Shown here: piece after piece, positions 5,629 to 6,949 of the stretch | Layout: each line of letters opens with the position of its first letter | How positions within the stretch are numbered: position 1 is the first letter of the stretch | NCBI GenBank assembly: GCA_937920115.1 | Contig: CALGVF010000372.1 | Span: forward strand, 1 to 6,949 | Direction: 5' to 3' | Source: an uncultured Clostridia bacterium | GTDB taxonomy: Bacteria; Bacillota; Clostridia; Christensenellales; Borkfalkiaceae | DNA: 6,949 nt | Program-made: the position numbers and the translations under genes | Notes under the pieces: model-generated | What the model was told of the DNA's origin: nothing | What the model saw: only the letters and a program-made list of their open reading frames with translations | Database searches by the model: none

Positions 5629-6807
5629 ATGGACGCGAAAGAATATAAGAAATCTAATAAGAAGAAAGCGAGGAAAAAGAGGCTTTCCAAAAATAAATAT
5701 TACTACATATTTGTTATTGCGATTATAATTATCGTCGTCGCCGTTTTGTTTATATCAAACGGGTTCAGTTTCGATTTTTCGGATAAGAAAGATAAGAACA
5801 ACGTAGGCGTAGAGACTACGGTCGACGAATTGCAGAACTTAACGATAAAATTTTTGGACGTGGGGCAGGGCGATTGTATATTTATTACTTTTCCCGACGG
5901 CAAAAATATGCTTATCGACGCGGGCGAAAATAAGGAAAATCGAGCGGTAATCGACAAATATCTGACGAAAGGAAATAAGAAAGTAACCTTAGATTATTGC
6001 GTTGCGACTCACCCCGACTCCGATCATATAGACAATATGCCTTACGTTTACGAACAGTACGAAATTTTGAGGTCTTATCGTCCGTATCTGAAATCGACTT
6101 CGGACAGAGTTTCGAGCCTTACGGATGAATTCAACAAGGGCGTTATAATAGACAGCAAAAGCAAGACTAACATTTACGCCGACTATCTCAACTCTGTATA
6201 CAACGAGAAATGCGAGTGGGAATTTTTCAGCGACAGTTCTGATTTTACAAATAGCGTTAACGTTAAAAACGGCGGGACGTATAAGTATACGGTTGACTTT
6301 ATGATGCCATATATCGAAGATTTAAACAGTTTCAATGATTTGAAGCAAGCGAATAATTTATCCGCTATCATAATGATAGAATACGGCGGTAAAAAGGTTT
6401 TGCTTACGGGCGATGCGGAAAAGAAAGTCGAGAAATTGTTTGTTGAAAAAGCGGACGCCAAACTTGCCGATTGCGATATTTTAAAGTTAGGACATCACGG
6501 CAGCAACACTTCGTCTACGATTGATTTTCTTAATTTCGTTAAGCCCGAAAACGTAGTTATTTCATGCGGAGTATCGAACAAATATCATCACCCGAACAAA
6601 GAGACGATAGACAACGTTATTACTTGTAAGTCCGACGTTTACAGAACGGACATTCAAGGAACCATAACGATTACGATTGATTCGAGCGGAAATATCGTTT
6701 TCAATAAAGAGTACGACGATTTCGATGAAGAAATGCTTTTCTTTGACGGCGACGAGATAAAGGAGCAGGCGACGAAAATCAACGCAGTTAAACAAAAGGC
6801 TGCATAA
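5629..6807 (+). CDS. Membrane-anchored ComEC-like metallo-beta-lactamase-fold hydrolase
   Basis: A 392-aa protein with a Lys/Arg-rich cytoplasmic N-terminus (1-23), one membrane helix (about 24-43) and a large domain predicted outside the membrane. That domain resembles the C-terminal hydrolase of ComEC/Rec2. Motifs are LDVGQGDCIFI (76-86), MLIDAGE (94-100), the metal motif ATHPDSDHI (126-134), ANNLSAIIMIEYGGKKVLLT (241-260) running into GDAE (261-264), and LGHHGS (287-292), with a final HHPN (320-323). The usual HxHxDHxGG motif reads HPDSDHIDN: Asp replaces the second His, as in many ComEC domains, and the GG is lost. A segment of about 100 residues (140-240) between metal motif and GDAE has no histidine and looks like a family-specific insertion. 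The C-terminus is acidic (EYDDFDEEMLFFDGDE). The multi-spanning channel domain of true ComEC is absent, so this is unlikely to be the DNA uptake channel. It could be a surface nuclease or phosphodiesterase. AAAGGTG at 5616-5622 is its ribosome binding site, inside the previous gene. Confidence 0.9.
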   Translation: MDAKEYKKSNKKKARKKRLSKNKYYYIFVIAIIIIVVAVLFISNGFSFDFSDKKDKNNVGVETTVDELQNLTIKFLDVGQGDCIFITFPDGKNMLIDAGENKENRAVIDKYLTKGNKKVTLDYCVATHPDSDHIDNMPYVYEQYEILRSYRPYLKSTSDRVSSLTDEFNKGVIIDSKSKTNIYADYLNSVYNEKCEWEFFSDSSDFTNSVNVKNGGTYKYTVDFMMPYIEDLNSFNDLKQANNLSAIIMIEYGGKKVLLTGDAEKKVEKLFVEKADAKLADCDILKLGHHGSNTSSTIDFLNFVKPENVVISCGVSNKYHHPNKETIDNVITCKSDVYRTDIQGTITITIDSSGNIVFNKEYDDFDEEMLFFDGDEIKEQATKINAVKQKAA

Positions 6808-6897
6808 AAATAATATGGCTGAAAAAAATAAAATCTGTTTCGGTTTTGCAGCAGATACCCTCTATTTCAAATAACGGGCTAATATCGCTATTTTTCT

Positions 6898-6949
6898 TGC
6901 CTTCCTCTTTGAGGTTTGCTCTCCCGCTGAAACGGGAGAGGTGGCAGGC
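6898..6949. repeat. Nested palindromic element, probable dispersed intergenic repeat, cut by window end
   Basis: A perfect 8-bp hairpin, CTCTCCCG (6919-6926) with CGGGAGAG (6933-6940) around the loop CTGAAA, is nested in a larger imperfect inverted repeat in which TGCC, two bases, CCTCT (6898-6908) opposes AGAGG, one base, GGCA (6937-6946). The motif pair GCCTTCCTCTTTGAG and GGTGGCAGGC resembles, from memory, a dispersed palindromic repeat common between genes of Clostridia, which would continue with an inverted copy of GGCAGGC beyond the edge. No transposase or CRISPR spacing is visible. The hairpin is not followed by a U-tract inside the window, so a simple terminator is less likely. The rest of this 142-bp noncoding tail (6808-6897) holds nothing I can support. 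Confidence 0.55.

Noticed and set aside
5629..6807. Calling the last gene comEC
   Set aside because: It has only one membrane helix and lacks the multi-spanning competence channel domain, so the gene symbol is not justified.
6815..6874. 19-codon open frame starting ATGGCTGAA after the last gene
   Set aside because: It has no ribosome binding site, no recognisable product, and its length is expected by chance.
6858..6895. Imperfect hairpin (CCC..TATT/AATA..GGG) followed by a T-run as operon terminator
   Set aside because: The stem is short with a 2x2 internal loop and a 3-nt loop, and the T-run begins 12 nt after the stem, too far for an intrinsic terminator.

Overview
The window is compact, moderately AT-rich bacterial DNA (my estimate, not computed, is roughly 45% G+C) with almost no intergenic space. 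The gene order at the left edge (tail of a probable pgsA, then a CinA/PncC-type amidase, then recA), purine-rich Shine-Dalgarno sites (AAGGAG, AGGTGA), a Firmicutes-like RecA and an iron-sulfur L-serine ammonia-lyase point to Bacillota, most likely a Clostridia-type anaerobe. I cannot name a species.

Left block, plus strand (1-1547): the last codons of a gene whose end fits PgsA, overlapping by ATGA the start of a 164-aa stand-alone nicotinamide-nucleotide amidase, then a complete recA. The block ends at a strong hairpin (1567-1596) that sits between recA and a convergent gene, and probably terminates transcription from both sides.

Middle (1608-2786, minus strand): one gene of unknown function. 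It encodes a 392-aa protein with beta-propeller-like strand repeats interrupted by a hydrophobic stretch of about 30 residues. It is preceded by a consensus promoter (TTGACA, 18-nt spacer, TGATATAAT) placed so close to the ATG that the mRNA should be leaderless. The -35 box of this promoter lies on the first codons of the divergent gene.

Right block, plus strand (2817-6807): four tightly packed genes that look like one operon. They are a small cysteine-rich redox-type protein (CGAxxG family), a single-chain iron-sulfur L-serine ammonia-lyase overlapping it by 14 nt, an RlmI-type rRNA cytosine methyltransferase starting 9 nt later, and a membrane-anchored ComEC-like metallo-beta-lactamase-fold hydrolase starting on the base after the previous stop. 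The first two make a plausible functional pair (a thiol protein beside an oxygen-sensitive 4Fe-4S enzyme). The last two have no obvious metabolic link to them.

Right edge (6808-6949): noncoding, ending in a nested palindromic sequence that looks like one end of a dispersed repeat cut by the window boundary.

I found no tRNA, rRNA, CRISPR array, transposase or phage gene. Most of the window is ordinary chromosomal backbone. The most unusual parts are the minus-strand gene, its promoter architecture, and the terminal repeat.
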